DNA of 20,773 nt from Betaproteobacteria bacterium (GTDB lineage Bacteria > Pseudomonadota > Gammaproteobacteria > Burkholderiales > Rhodocyclaceae), in contig JADJBM010000033.1 in assembly GCA_016703785.1 (NCBI GenBank), positions 1 to 20,773 of the forward strand, read 5' to 3'. The first letter of the stretch is position 1; each line of letters starts with the position of its first letter. Of the stretch, positions 7,542 through 17,512 are shown piece after piece. The notes under the pieces are model-generated. The model ran no database searches. It was not told the DNA's origin and saw nothing but the letters and a program-made list of their open reading frames with translations. A program made the position numbers and the translations under genes.

Positions 7542-8487
7542 CTAGCTGGCGTCGCTGTCGTAGTCGCCGCCCATCGCCTGCTTGTGCCGCTCGACGAACT
7601 CCTGGGTGCTGTCGATGCCGCGCAGCAGCAGGATGGTCGAGCACGGCGGCTTCCAGCAGCACCGCCAGGTTGCGGCCGGCCGCGACGGGGATGCTCACCT
7701 TGCGTACCGGCACGCCGAGGATCTCGTGCGTCTCGGCGCCCAGCGGCAGGCGGTCGATTTCCGCAGCGCCCTTCTGCGGCCGCAGCAGGTTCACCACCAG
7801 CTTCAGCTTGATCTTGCGCCGGCACGCGGTCTCCCCGAAGACGGTGCGGATGTTGAGCACGCCGAGGCCGCGCACTTCGAGGAAATCCCGCAGCATCGGC
7901 GGACAGCGCGCCTCCAGGGTGTTGGGGGCGATGCGGGCGATCTCGACGATGTCGTCGGCCACCATGCCGTGGCCGCGCGAGATGAGCTCCAGGGCCAGCT
8001 CGCTCTTGCCGACGCCGGAATCCCCGGTGATGAGCACGCCCATGCCGAGCACGTCCATCATGACCGCATGCAGCTCGACAGTCTCCGCGAAGTTGCGCGA
8101 CAGCCAGATGCGCAGCAGGTCGATGACGGTGGCGGCCGGTTGCGGCGTCGAGAAAAGCGCCGTATCCGATTTCTCGCAAGCCTCCCGCACATTGGCCGTA
8201 ATCGCGCAGCCGTCCGCCACGATGACGGCCGGCGGATGCGCCGCGATGATCTCTTCCATGTGGCGGGAGACGCGCACTGCATGCTGCTTGGCCGCCCAGT
8301 TGATTTCCGGCGCGCCGATGACCTGGATGCGGTCGGGGTGAATCAGGTTGAGGTGGCCGATCAGGTCCGCAGGGGAGGCATATTCCTGATTGACGGCAAT
8401 GAGCGCGTCGAGGTTGCCGCTGACTCGCAGCAGCTGCAACCGTTCCCGGTGGTATTCAAACAGCTGCGCGACGCTCGCCTGCCGCAT
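7542..8487 (-). CDS. hprK: HPr kinase/phosphorylase (one frameshift near the C-terminus)
   Basis: This bifunctional enzyme phosphorylates and dephosphorylates HPr of the phosphotransferase system. The start MRQASVAQLFEYHRERLQLL is typical. The conserved histidine is in VELHAVMMD (about 140), the Walker A is GDSGVGKS (155-162) and the family signature is LEVRGLGVLNIRTVFGE. After LAVLLEAAV the frame shifts near 7633-7642. The other frame then gives LLRGIDSTQEFVERHKQAMG and ends DYDSDAS with TAG at 7542-7544, the expected C-terminus. Repaired length is about 315 residues, normal for the family. The ATG at 8487 is chosen by homology; the ptsN frame overlaps it by about 30 bases. In betaproteobacteria the enzyme works with PtsN and HPr of the regulatory PTS. 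rapZ, often next, is absent. Confidence 0.93.
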
Positions 8488-8683
8488 GGGGTTCCCAGCC
8501 GGTGAACAGGGCATGGATGGCGGCGGCATCTGCCGCCGCCGACAGCTGCTCGCGGAAGACGCGGTCGGAGAACATCTGCGCCAGCTCCGAGAGAATCTGC
8601 AGATGCTGTTCGGTGGCTTGTTCAGGTACCAGGAGCACGAATAGCAGGCTCACCGGTTTGCCGTCCGGCGCGTCGAACTGCAC
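8456..8683 (-). pseudogene. ptsN: PtsN (EIIA-Ntr), N-terminal half missing
   Basis: The 75-residue frame opens at GTG 8683 with QFDAPDGKPVSLLFVLLVPE and continues EQHLQILSELAQMFSDR to HALFTGWEP. This is the second half of PtsN, the nitrogen-PTS phosphocarrier of about 150 residues. The first ~85 residues, including the AIPH motif with the phosphorylated histidine, are absent. Only 48 bases separate this point from the hpf stop, so the lost part cannot be hidden in another frame. Upstream in frame one still reads RRLAPV, which fits the family sequence just before QFDAP and places the breakpoint near 8690-8700. TATAAT (8705-8700) sits right at the junction. The remnant cannot accept phosphate. 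The loss is either a real deletion or an assembly collapse. Confidence 0.85.
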
Positions 8684-8731
8684 GGGGGCTAGGCGGCGGA
8701 TTATACCGGGAAAGCCCCAGGGGCGCGAGGC

Positions 8732-9052
8732 CTATTCGACGGGCTGCCGCTTGAGCGCCTCGTGCGCATGGTCCTTCTTTTTCTCCTTGTGCTTGAGCAC
8801 CTGCCGGTCGAGTTTGTCCGCCAGAGCGTCGATGCTGGCATACAGGTTTTCGTCCTGGGCTTCCACAAAGATGTCCTTGCCGCTCACATGCACGGTCACT
8901 TCCGCCTTCTGCCGCAGTTTTTCCACCGACAGGATCACGTGCACCGCGGTGACGTGGTCGAAGTGCCGGATGACGCGATCGAGCTTGCTGGTGACGTAGT
9001 CGCGGATGGCCGGCGTGACTTCGAGGTGATGTCCGGTGATGTTGAGGTTCAT
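8732..9052 (-). CDS. hpf: Ribosome hibernation promoting factor
   Basis: The intact 106-residue protein reads MNLNITGHHLEVTPAIRDYV, then SKLDRVIRHFDHVTAVHVIL, and later VHVSGKDIFVEAQDENLYAS, all typical of the short HPF/YhbH family. It binds in the mRNA and tRNA channel of the 30S subunit and helps dimerise ribosomes in stationary phase. AAGGAG lies just before the ATG. It sits between rpoN and ptsN, the usual position in proteobacteria. Confidence 0.95.
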   Translation of the reverse strand: MNLNITGHHLEVTPAIRDYVTSKLDRVIRHFDHVTAVHVILSVEKLRQKAEVTVHVSGKDIFVEAQDENLYASIDALADKLDRQVLKHKEKKKDHAHEALKRQPVE

Positions 9053-9131
9053 GATGGCTCCTTGGCTAGTGGGAACCGGGACGGCAGGCGTACCGGCTCT
9101 TTGGGTGAAATCGGATAGTGGATGGCGGCCC

Positions 9132-10553
9132 TTAAATGGACTTTCTCAGGTTGACCGGCGGGATGTTCAGCGCCTCCCGGTACTTGGCGACGGTGCGTCG
9201 CGCCACCATGATGCCCTGCTGGCCGAGGATTTCGGCCAGCTGGGCGTCGGAGAGCGGCTTCTTGCCGTCCTCGGCACTCACCAGCTGCTTGATCAGCGCG
9301 CGGATGGCGGTCGAGGAGGCCGCGCCGCCGGCTTCGGTGGCGACGTGGCTGCCGAAGAAATACTTCAGTTCGTATACGCCGCGCGGCGAGGCCATGTATT
9401 TCTGCGTCGTCACGCGCGAGATGGTCGATTCGTGCAGGCCGAGCTGGTCGGCGATCTCGCGCAGGGTGAGCGGCCGCATCGCCACGTCGCCGTGCTCGAA
9501 GAACTGGCGCTGCCGGTCCACGATCGCCTGCGAGACGCGCTGGATTGTCTCGAAGCGCTGCTGCACGTTCTTGATCAGCCACTTGGCTTCCTGCAACTGG
9601 CTGGCCAGGCCCGAGCCGCGCTGGCCCTGCAGGATGTCCGCGTAGAGGCGGTTGATGCGCAACCGGGGCATCGCCTCGGCGTTGAGCGAGGCGGCCCACT
9701 GGCCGCGTACCTTGCGCACGACCACGTCGGGAATGACATAGCGCGTCTCGGAGGGAGAATACTGCGCGCCGGGTCGGGGATTGAGTGAGCGGATCAGGGC
9801 CTGGGCCTCGCGCAGCTCGTCCTCGCTGCAGGCGACCGCCTTGCGCAATCTCACGTAATCACGCGCCGCGAGCTGGTCGAGATGGTTGCGCACGATTTTC
9901 AGGGCCAGGTCGCAGGTCTTCGACGAGGGCAGGTTGGCCAGCTGCAGCGCCAGGCACTCCGAGGCGTTGCGCGCACCGATGCCCGGCGGATCGAAGTTCT
10001 GCAGGTGCTTCAGTGCGATCTGCAGGTCGTCGATGTCGACTTCCAGCTCGGCCGGCAGCAGTTCGACCAGTTCATCCAGGTCCTGCGCAAGGTAACCGTC
10101 GTCGTCGAGGGCCTCGATCAGCAGCCGGACAAGGCAGCGGTCGCGCTCGGACAGCGGCATCATGGCCAGCTGCGTGCCCAGGTGATCGCGCAGCGAGGTC
10201 ACCGCGGCCTGGATTTCGGCGTAGGAGGGCTCGTCGTCGTTGCGGTCGTCGCGCGACGCCGAGCCGCCGCCTTCGCCGAGCCAGTCGGCGGGGCTGCTGT
10301 CGCCGAAATTCGGTTCGGGCGGAGTGCCGTCCAGTGTTTCGGCGGGGGCCTGCAGCGCGTCGCCGGAAGCCGAGTACACTGCGGCTTCGGGCACCGGCTC
10401 ATCCTCGCGCTCGAGGAGGGGGTTGTCCTGCAGGAAGTTGTCGATTTCCTGGTTCAGCTCGAGAGTAGACAGCTGCAACAGACGAATCGACTGTTGCAGT
10501 TGCGGCGTCAGGGCGAGATGCTGCGAGAGCTTGAGCTGAAGGGTTTGTTTCAT
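9132..10553 (-). CDS. rpoN: RNA polymerase sigma-54 factor
   Basis: The complete 473-residue protein has three parts. An N-terminal glutamine/leucine-rich activator region (MKQTLQLKLSQHLALTPQLQ, QSIRLLQLSTLELNQEID) comes first, then an acidic variable region (about 50-115), then the core-binding and DNA-binding domains. The RpoN box ARRTVAKYRE is at about 451-460 and recognises the -24/-12 promoter. HESTISRVTTQKYMASPRG is the helix-turn-helix region. The gene starts 39 bases after the repaired lptB stop and precedes hpf and ptsN, the standard sigma-54 cluster. No frame damage is seen. Confidence 0.97.
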   Translation of the reverse strand: MKQTLQLKLSQHLALTPQLQQSIRLLQLSTLELNQEIDNFLQDNPLLEREDEPVPEAAVYSASGDALQAPAETLDGTPPEPNFGDSSPADWLGEGGGSASRDDRNDDEPSYAEIQAAVTSLRDHLGTQLAMMPLSERDRCLVRLLIEALDDDGYLAQDLDELVELLPAELEVDIDDLQIALKHLQNFDPPGIGARNASECLALQLANLPSSKTCDLALKIVRNHLDQLAARDYVRLRKAVACSEDELREAQALIRSLNPRPGAQYSPSETRYVIPDVVVRKVRGQWAASLNAEAMPRLRINRLYADILQGQRGSGLASQLQEAKWLIKNVQQRFETIQRVSQAIVDRQRQFFEHGDVAMRPLTLREIADQLGLHESTISRVTTQKYMASPRGVYELKYFFGSHVATEAGGAASSTAIRALIKQLVSAEDGKKPLSDAQLAEILGQQGIMVARRTVAKYREALNIPPVNLRKSI

Positions 10554-10592
10554 CGACCGACAGGGTGAGCCGTCAATAGCCCGGGTCGTTCA

Positions 10593-11310
<718 letters not shown>

Positions 11311-11314
<4 letters not shown>

Positions 11315-11741
11315 TCTTGCGTTTCCTTGAGCACCTTGCGGATGGTATCCCCGGTGAAGCCGCGCTGCTGTAAAAAGCGCGCCTGTCGTGCGTAGTCGGC
11401 GCGATCAACCGGCGGCGTGGCAAACTTGCGCCGCCAGACTTCGCGCGCGCGATTGATTTCGCTGTCGGCGTCGGCAGGCAACGCTGCGGCGATGATGACA
11501 TCGGCGATGCCCTTGGCGCGCAGGCTGTGGCGCAGCCTGGCCGTGCCGAAACGTGCAGCACGCGACGAGACGAACGATTCGGCAAAGCGCGCATCGGAGA
11601 GCAGGCCGGATTGTTCGAGCTGGTCGAGCACGGCTTGGATGTCTTCCCGGGTCCCGTCTGCGGAGAGCTTCTGTACCAGCTCGGCGCGGGAATGTTCGCG
11701 CCGGGCGAGCATCCTCAGCGCCTTTGTTTTTAATCCGTTGC

Positions 11742-11745
<4 letters not shown>
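11311..11745 (-). CDS. recX: RecA regulatory protein RecX
   Basis: The 144-residue protein contains ALRMLARREHSRAELVQKLS and LEQSGLLSDARFAESFVSSR, the three-helix repeats typical of RecX, which caps RecA filaments and inhibits their growth. The proposed start is TTG at 11745-11743, overlapping the recA stop as TTGA, because it gives the normal N-terminus SNGLKTKALRML; the next ATG would remove 11 residues. Coupling to recA should keep RecX low relative to RecA. The stop overlaps the lptB ATG. Confidence 0.93.
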
Positions 11746-12764
<1,019 letters not shown>

Positions 12765-12945
12765 AGTGATTCCCCAGTGGATTTGTTACGGCCGCGTCGC
12801 TTGACCTGCATGCGCAGGCTAGCCTTCGCTGAAACTGCCGTTTTCGATTGAATTATGGCACAGTCTTTGCCAGGCCGGCACGCATGCCAAGCCACCATTA
12901 ATAAACAAATTAATCAACAAGTTACGTGAGTGTTAGTGCTTGCTT
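12765..12945 (-). promoter_or_regulatory. recA leader and promoter region
   Basis: This 181-base gap between the pncC stop and recA holds no open frame of note. CATAAT (12857-12852, minus strand) is a possible -10, but no good -35 sits at the right distance. CCTGCATGCGCAGG (12805-12818) is an inverted repeat in the likely leader. I did not find a convincing LexA box. AT-rich sequence near 12896-12920 is distinct from its surroundings. Confidence 0.4.
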
Positions 12946-13428
12946 CTACAGCATTCCGAGCAGGCCTTGCAAGGCATGGATCACCGACTGCCTGCGCACC
13001 GTTTCGCGGTCGCCCGCGTAAAGCCGCGTTTCGGTCTTCGGTTCCCCGCCCCGCAAGGACCAGGCAAAGCATACGGTGCCCACTGGCTTACCCGGTGAGC
13101 CACCCGAAGGCCCCGCAACGCCGGAAATCGCCAGCGCCGCCTGGGCATGGCTGCGCCGGAGCGCCCCGGCCGCCATTTCGCCCACGACCGCTTCGCTGAC
13201 CGCGCCTTCCTGCCGCAGGGTGTCGGCCTTGACCCCGAGCAACTCCTGCTTGGCGGCGTTGGAATAGGTGACGAAGCCGCGCTCGAACCACTGGGAAGAG
13301 ACGGCCGTCGCCGTGACCACCTCCGAAACCCAGCCGCCCGTGCAGGATTCCGCGCAAGCAAGCATCAACTTCCGTTCGAGCAGAACTTCACCGAGGCGAA
13401 TCGAAAGCTGCTCCAGTTCCTTATCCAT
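12946..13428 (-). CDS. pncC: Nicotinamide-nucleotide amidase (CinA C-terminal domain family)
   Basis: The 160-residue stand-alone CinA-C domain has the signature ACAESCTGGWVSEVVTATA, then SQWFERGFVTYSNAAKQELLG and AISGVAGPSGGSPGKPVGTV. The enzyme deamidates NMN to nicotinate mononucleotide in pyridine nucleotide salvage. The ATG at 13428 is chosen by homology; it overlaps the end of pgpA by eight bases, as in an operon. An in-frame upstream ATG at 13503 would add an unlikely tail. Confidence 0.93.
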   Translation of the reverse strand: MDKELEQLSIRLGEVLLERKLMLACAESCTGGWVSEVVTATAVSSQWFERGFVTYSNAAKQELLGVKADTLRQEGAVSEAVVGEMAAGALRRSHAQAALAISGVAGPSGGSPGKPVGTVCFAWSLRGGEPKTETRLYAGDRETVRRQSVIHALQGLLGML

Positions 13429-13903
13429 TGAAAGCCACCTTGAACAGGGCCAGCACCAGCAGGGTGTAGCCGGCTGCCACCAGGTCGTCGAGCATGACGC
13501 CAAAGCCGTGCTTCATGTGGCCGTCGATCCAGCGCGCCGGTTGCGGCTTGGTGATATCGAAAAAGCGGAACCAGATGAAGGCCGCCAGTTGCCAGAGAAA
13601 GGTTTCGGGCGTGATCAGCAGCACCAGCCAGAAGGGGACGATCTCGTCCCAGACGATGGCGCCGTGATCGGAGACGCCCAGCGCGCGGCCGGTGCGGCCG
13701 GCGGCGAAAGCGCCGATGATGAAAGCCGCTGTCAGGAAGGCGAGGAAGCCCAGGTCCGAGAAAAAGGGCTTGATCATGGGGTACGACAGCCAGGCGGCGA
13801 GCGTGCCGGCCGTGCCCGGCGCCACCGGCGACAGGCCGCTGCCGAAGCCGCAAGCGATGAAATGGGCCGGATGGCTGAAAAGGAAGCGAATGTCCGGTTT
13901 CAT
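13421..13903 (-). CDS. pgpA: Phosphatidylglycerophosphatase A
   Basis: The 160-residue membrane enzyme dephosphorylates phosphatidylglycerol phosphate. It shows GFGSGLSPVAPGTAGTLAAW, hydrophobic helices (for example FLAFLTAAFIIGAFAAG), the acidic motif VWDEIVPFWLVLL and the ending VAAGYTLLVLALFKVAF. The ATG at 13903 overlaps the proper thiL stop as ATGA. In the sequence as given, a shift at the end of thiL makes the two genes read as one protein; that fusion is false. The C-terminus overlaps pncC. Confidence 0.93.
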   Translation of the reverse strand: MKPDIRFLFSHPAHFIACGFGSGLSPVAPGTAGTLAAWLSYPMIKPFFSDLGFLAFLTAAFIIGAFAAGRTGRALGVSDHGAIVWDEIVPFWLVLLITPETFLWQLAAFIWFRFFDITKPQPARWIDGHMKHGFGVMLDDLVAAGYTLLVLALFKVAFNG

Positions 13904-14856
13904 GCGAAATGGTCGTAGCCGCGCGCGGGGCAGCCTGGGATTGCCCGATGCGTCGCGCAGGATCAGTTCGCCGGCTGGCCCCTGGCGCAAGTTGCCGATC
14001 CGCGTGAGCGGCAGGGCGAGTCGCGTTGCAAGCGCCTCGAGGTTATCGCGCCGGACGGGCGGCGCAGCGAAGGCCAGCTCGTAATCGTCGCCGCCGGCGA
14101 GCAGGCAGTGCTGCGACTGTGCGGCATCGGCGCAGGCATCGAGGGCGGCCTGCGGCAGGCGCGCGAATTCGATGTCGGCCGCCAGGCCGGAGCGCTCCAG
14201 GATGTGGCCGATGTCGGCGAGCAGGCCGTCGGACACGTCGATGGCGGCGCTGGCGAGGCCGCGCAGACCCAGGCCGAGGGCGACGCGCGGCTGCGGGCGG
14301 TCCAGCGCAGCCAGGCAGGATGCGATCGCCGTCCCGTGGAGACTGACTTTCCCCGCCGATGCTGCAGCCCCAGCGCGGCCAGGCCGGGGGTGCCGGACAC
14401 CCAGAGATCGTCGCCCGCCTGCGCGCCGGCGCGGGTCAGCGCCTGCCCCTGCGGCACTTCGCCGAAGACGGTGGGGGCGATGTTGAGCGGCCCGCGCGTG
14501 GTGTCGCCGCCGATGACGTCGACGCCGAACGCTTCGGCGGCGGCGAAGAAGCCGCGCGCGAAGGCGGCGATCCAGGCCTCGTCGGCGTCCGGCAGGGCGG
14601 CAGCCACCACCGCCCAGCGCGGCTGCGCGCCCATGGCAGCCAGGTCGGAGAGGTTAACGGCGAGCGCTTTCCAGCCCAGCGCGCCGGACTCGGCGCCGGC
14701 CAGGAAATGCGTGCCGGCCACCAGCATGTCGGTCGACACCACCAGATCCATGCCGGGAGACGGCGCACGACGGCGCCATCGTCGCCGACGCCCAGCACCG
14801 TATGGCGCACGGGTCGCCGTGAAATGGCGCGCGATCAGTTCGAACTCGGAAGGCAC
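13900..14856 (-). CDS. thiL: Thiamine-monophosphate kinase (four frameshifts)
   Basis: ThiL makes thiamine diphosphate from the monophosphate. Recognisable parts, in different frames, are PSEFELIARHF (start, GTG at 14856), VLGVGDDGAVVRRL, MDLVVSTDMLVAGTHFLAGA, GWKALAVNLSDLAAMGAQPR, DVIGGDTTRGPLNIAPTVFG, VSDGLLADIGHILERS and LAGGDDYELAFAAP. Shifts lie near 14810, 14757, 14350 and 13925. The last hides the true ending GYDHFA with TGA at 13900-13902. With repair the length (about 318 residues) and motif order are normal. The upstream small membrane protein runs into it in frame, so the start codon is uncertain. Confidence 0.88.
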
Positions 14857-15146
14857 GGACGGCTTCCGGCAGAAGCCCCACACCTTTTTCTCGACGGGCG
14901 GCGGCGGGGCAGAAGCTGGTGCGGCAGGGATGGCAGGGGCGGCGGCGGAAGGCGGGGCGGTCTTGCTGCCGGGTTTGCTGAATTCGTTCATGGCTTCGCC
15001 GCGCAATTCCAGTGCGAAGACCATGAAAATCAGGCCGCCGATGAAGAATGCCAGCAGGGCGTAAACCCACCAGTCGGCAAGGTAGTGCTCGGGTGCTTGT
15101 CTTCCGCCGTCTGGGGATTGGCCCGCACGATGGGTTGTTTGCTCAT
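14857..15146 (-). CDS. Small single-pass membrane protein of unknown function (frameshifted)
   Basis: I do not recognise a family. It starts MSKQPIVRANPQTAEDKH behind a strong GGAGGAG site (15155-15149), and the ATG overlaps the nusB stop as ATGA. A shift at the GGG of 15091-15093 separates this from HYLADWWVYALLAFFIGGL and its continuation IFMVFALEL, one membrane helix. A Pro/Ala-rich tail (PPSAAAPAIPAAPASAPPPP) follows. No stop is found before thiL; the frame continues straight into PSEFELIARHF, so the 3' end is uncertain and another indel is likely. Position between nusB and thiL suggests only co-transcription. Confidence 0.55.
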
Positions 15147-15609
15147 GTCTCCTCCTTCGGATTCGTTTGCGGCTTGATGCGTTTGGCGGACCTGACGGCC
15201 TCTCCGGGTCGCAGCAGGGCGGCGAGCTTGTCCAGCACGCCATTCATGGCTGTAGACCATCCGTGCCGCCGTAGCTCTTGGCCAGCTCGATGGCCTCGTT
15301 GATCACCACCTTGTAGGGTGCTTCGAGATGCTGCTTCAATTCGAAGGCGGCAAGCAGCAGGATGGCGCGTTCGACGGGCGAGAGCTCCGGATGTAGGGAC
15401 GCTGACCTGGGGTTCGGATGAGCGCCTGCAACTCCGCCGCCTCGGCCAGTGCGCCGCGCAACAGCAGGTCGAAGAGGGGACGGTCGATTTCGCGAAGCCG
15501 CCCGGCGGCCAGGCGCGCCTCGATGGCGGGGCAGTTCGTTGCCGGAAAGCTGCCACTGGTAGAGGCCCTGCAGGGCGAACTCCCTGGCGCGGCGGCGCGG
15601 TGATTTCAT
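15143..15609 (-). CDS. nusB: Transcription antitermination factor NusB (three frameshifts)
   Basis: NusB binds boxA RNA with NusE to prevent premature termination in rRNA operons. The pieces are MKSPRRRAREFALQGLYQWQ, then in another frame AIEARLAAGRLREIDRPLFD, then LSPVERAILLLAAFELKQHL and APYKVVINEAIELAKSYGGT, then NGVLDKLAALLRPGEA. Shifts lie at 15528-15531 (one G too many), about 15397, and 15248-15249 (one G too few). Repaired length is about 155 residues, normal. The start overlaps the ribH stop as ATGA; the end overlaps the small membrane protein. Confidence 0.9.
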
Positions 15610-16079
15610 TTGCGGATGAATTTCTGCAGGTTTGCCATCTCGACCGCGCCCTGTCCGGCTTCCCTGCCCTTCTGCACCATGCGCGCCAGCGCCTGGTCGT
15701 CGTCCTCGGTGGTGAGCACGCCGTTGGCGACCGGCACGCCGGTGGCGAGCTGGACGTCGGTGATGCCGCGGGCGGACTCGTTGGAGACGATCTCGAAATG
15801 GTAGGTCTCGCCGCGGATGACGCAGCCGAGCGCCACCAGCGCGTCGAAGCGGCCGCCCTGCGCCATGGTCTGCAGCACCAGCGGCAGTTCCAGCGCGCCG
15901 GGCGCGGTGACGATCTGCATGTCGGCGGCGCGCACGCCGAGGCGCTTGAGCCTCCGCCGTGCAGCCGCCGAGCAGGCCCTCGCTGACGTCGCTGTGAAGC
16001 GGCTCATGGCGATGCCGATGCGCAGGCCCTGGCCGGTCAGGTCCGGATCGAATTCGTCGATGCCGTCGTAACGGCCCAT
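15606..16079 (-). CDS. ribH: 6,7-dimethyl-8-ribityllumazine synthase (two compensating shifts)
   Basis: RibH condenses 5-amino-6-ribitylaminouracil with dihydroxybutanone phosphate, the penultimate step of riboflavin synthesis. The 157-residue frame contains GLRIGIAMSRF, IVTAPGALELPLVLQTMAQ, ALGCVIRGETYHFEIVSNES and GITDVQLATGVPVANGVLTT. Residues about 28-42 (TATSARACSAAARRR) do not fit the family. The next frame there reads SDVSEGLLGGCTAE, so two opposite one-base errors near 15996 and 15950 bracket a garbled stretch within an otherwise open frame. Confidence 0.95.
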   Translation of the reverse strand: MGRYDGIDEFDPDLTGQGLRIGIAMSRFTATSARACSAAARRRLKRLGVRAADMQIVTAPGALELPLVLQTMAQGGRFDALVALGCVIRGETYHFEIVSNESARGITDVQLATGVPVANGVLTTEDDDQALARMVQKGREAGQGAVEMANLQKFIRK

Positions 16080-16870
16080 GGTTCGAGCCTTTCTGTTCGT
16101 CGGGTGTCAGGTAGCCGGTGACTTCCAGCTGGAAGCCGGCCATGCTCGGCATCTTGCGCGGGCTGGCGAGCAGTCGCATCTTGCGCACGTTCAGGTCGCG
16201 CAGGATCTGCGCGCCGATGCCGTACAGGCGCGGGTCCCACTTGGCCGCGGGCGCGCCGCCTCGCCGTCCTCCTGCAGGGCGGCGAGAAGATCGGGCGTAG
16301 ACTGGCGCGCCGCAGCAGCACGATGATGCCGCTGCCGTGGGCGGCGATGGTGCGCATGGCGCGGTCCGGGACGCTGAAGCTCGTAGCGCGCGCTCTGGCA
16401 GTCGAGGAAGTCGAGCACGGTGATCGCAGCGCTCGTGCACGCGCACCAGGGGTCTCCTCGTCGGCGGTGGACGCCGCGCACCAGGGCGAGGGTGGCACCG
16501 CCGCTGGTCTTGGCGCGATAGGCGACCAGGCGGAAGACGCCGCGGCCGCAGGCGACCCTTCCCGGCGACGCGCGTCGACCAGAGGCTCGTTCTCGTTGCG
16601 GTAGTGGATCAGGTCGGCGATGGCGCCGATCTTCAGGCCGTGCGTCTTCGCTGAACGCCATCAGGTCCGGCAGACGCGCCATGGTGCCGTCGTCCTTGAG
16701 GATCTCGCAGATCACCGCCGCCGGCTCGCAGCCGGCCAGCTGGGCGAGGTCGCAGCCGGCCTCGGTGTGGCCGGCGCGCACCAGCACGCCGCCGTTCTGC
16801 GCCATGAGCGGGAAGATGTGGCCGGGCTGGACGATGTCGGGCTTGGCTTGGTTTCCGCCGTCATCATGCG
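16080..16870 (-). pseudogene. ribB: RibBA/RibBX-type DHBP synthase, N-terminus deleted and many frameshifts
   Basis: The RibB part starts only at DIVQPGHIFPLMAQNGG and reads HTEAGCDLAQLAGCEPAAVI, KDDGTMARLPDLMAF and KIGAIADLIHYRNENEPLVD. A C-terminal RibA-like domain follows in several frames: FRLVAYRAKTSGG, SFSVPD, AMRTIAAHGSGIIVLLRR, LYGIGAQILRDLNVRKMRLL and PRKMPSMAGFQLEVTGYLTP. The ~125 N-terminal RibB residues with the acidic metal site are missing; the sequence passes directly from the end of riboflavin synthase into KPSDIVQPG. The RibA-like part has almost no cysteine, unlike GTP cyclohydrolase II with its zinc cysteines, so it resembles RibBX proteins with a degenerate domain. No clear stop precedes ribH. 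At least five shifts are needed to read it. Confidence 0.8.
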
Positions 16871-17442
16871 CCTGATGTAGCGGGCGACGAGGTCGATCTC
16901 GAGATTGACCCGGCTGCCTGCCTGCAGGTGCTTGAGCGTCGTCACCGCCACGGTGTGCGGGATCAGGTTGATGGAAAAGTCAGTCTTGTCGACACGGTTC
17001 ACCGTCAGGCTGACGCTGCTGACCGTGACCGAGCCCTTGCGCGCGATGTACTTCGCCAGCGGCTGCGGCGCGCGGATCACCAGCTCGTGGCCTCGCCGAT
17101 CCGCGTGAAATTCAGCACCCTCGCCGACGCCGTCGACATGGCCGCTGACCAGGTGCCCGCCGAGGCGGTCGGCCAGGCGCAGCGCCTTTCCAGGGGGTTC
17201 ACCGCCGGCGCGTCGAGGCCGACGGTGCAGTCCAGCGACCCGCGCGAGACATCCACCTTGTAGGAGGGGTGGACGCCGGCCTTCTCGATGACGCGGAGGC
17301 AGACGCCCTCGTGGGCGATCGAGTCGCCCACGGCGACGCCGGTGAGGTCGAGGCCCGGCGCTGCGAGGGTCAGGCGCAGGCCTCTTTCCAGGGGCTGGAG
17401 ATGGGCGATCCTGCCGGTGGCGGCGACGATTCCAGAGAACAC
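16870..17442 (-). CDS. ribE: Riboflavin synthase alpha chain (frameshifted, 3' end lost)
   Basis: The enzyme dismutates two ribityllumazines to riboflavin. GTG at 17442 starts FSGIVAATGRIAHLQPLERG. The first lumazine-binding repeat runs to SRGSLDCTVGLDAPAVN. After a shift near 17185 the frame continues LRLADRLGGHLVSGHVDGVG and LVIRAPQPLAKYIARKGSVT, then the second repeat SLTVNRVDKTDFSINLIPHT. It ends in NLEIDLVARYIRRMM and, without a stop, in RibB sequence; perhaps 10-20 C-terminal residues are gone. GTAAAATCC lies about 40 bases upstream in the 70-base gap after dsbD and may be a -10 element. I saw no FMN riboswitch in that gap. Confidence 0.88.
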
Positions 17443-17512
17443 GGGTTTGTTGCGGAACAGATTAGGGGAAACGGATTTTACCCGCGATCCGCCTGTCGGT
17501 GTTTGAGGGGCA

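Noticed and set aside
7451..8505. Plus-strand open frames of about 300 codons opposite hprK
   Set aside because: HprK on the minus strand has full motif support; the plus-strand frames show no recognisable protein features.
9882..10568. Plus-strand frame of 228 codons opposite rpoN
   Set aside because: rpoN is intact on the other strand with the RpoN box; codon content of the plus frame is that of a shadow.
12765..12945. LexA/SOS box upstream of recA
   Set aside because: No convincing CTGT-N8-ACAG-like palindrome was found; CTGT occurs without a matching half-site.
15244..16446. A 400-codon minus-strand frame spanning ribB, ribH and nusB
   Set aside because: It contains real RibB and NusB pieces joined through an out-of-frame passage across ribH; an indel artefact, not a fusion protein.
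17443..17512. FMN riboswitch ahead of the riboflavin genes
   Set aside because: The gap is only 70 bases and shows no RFN-type conserved segments.
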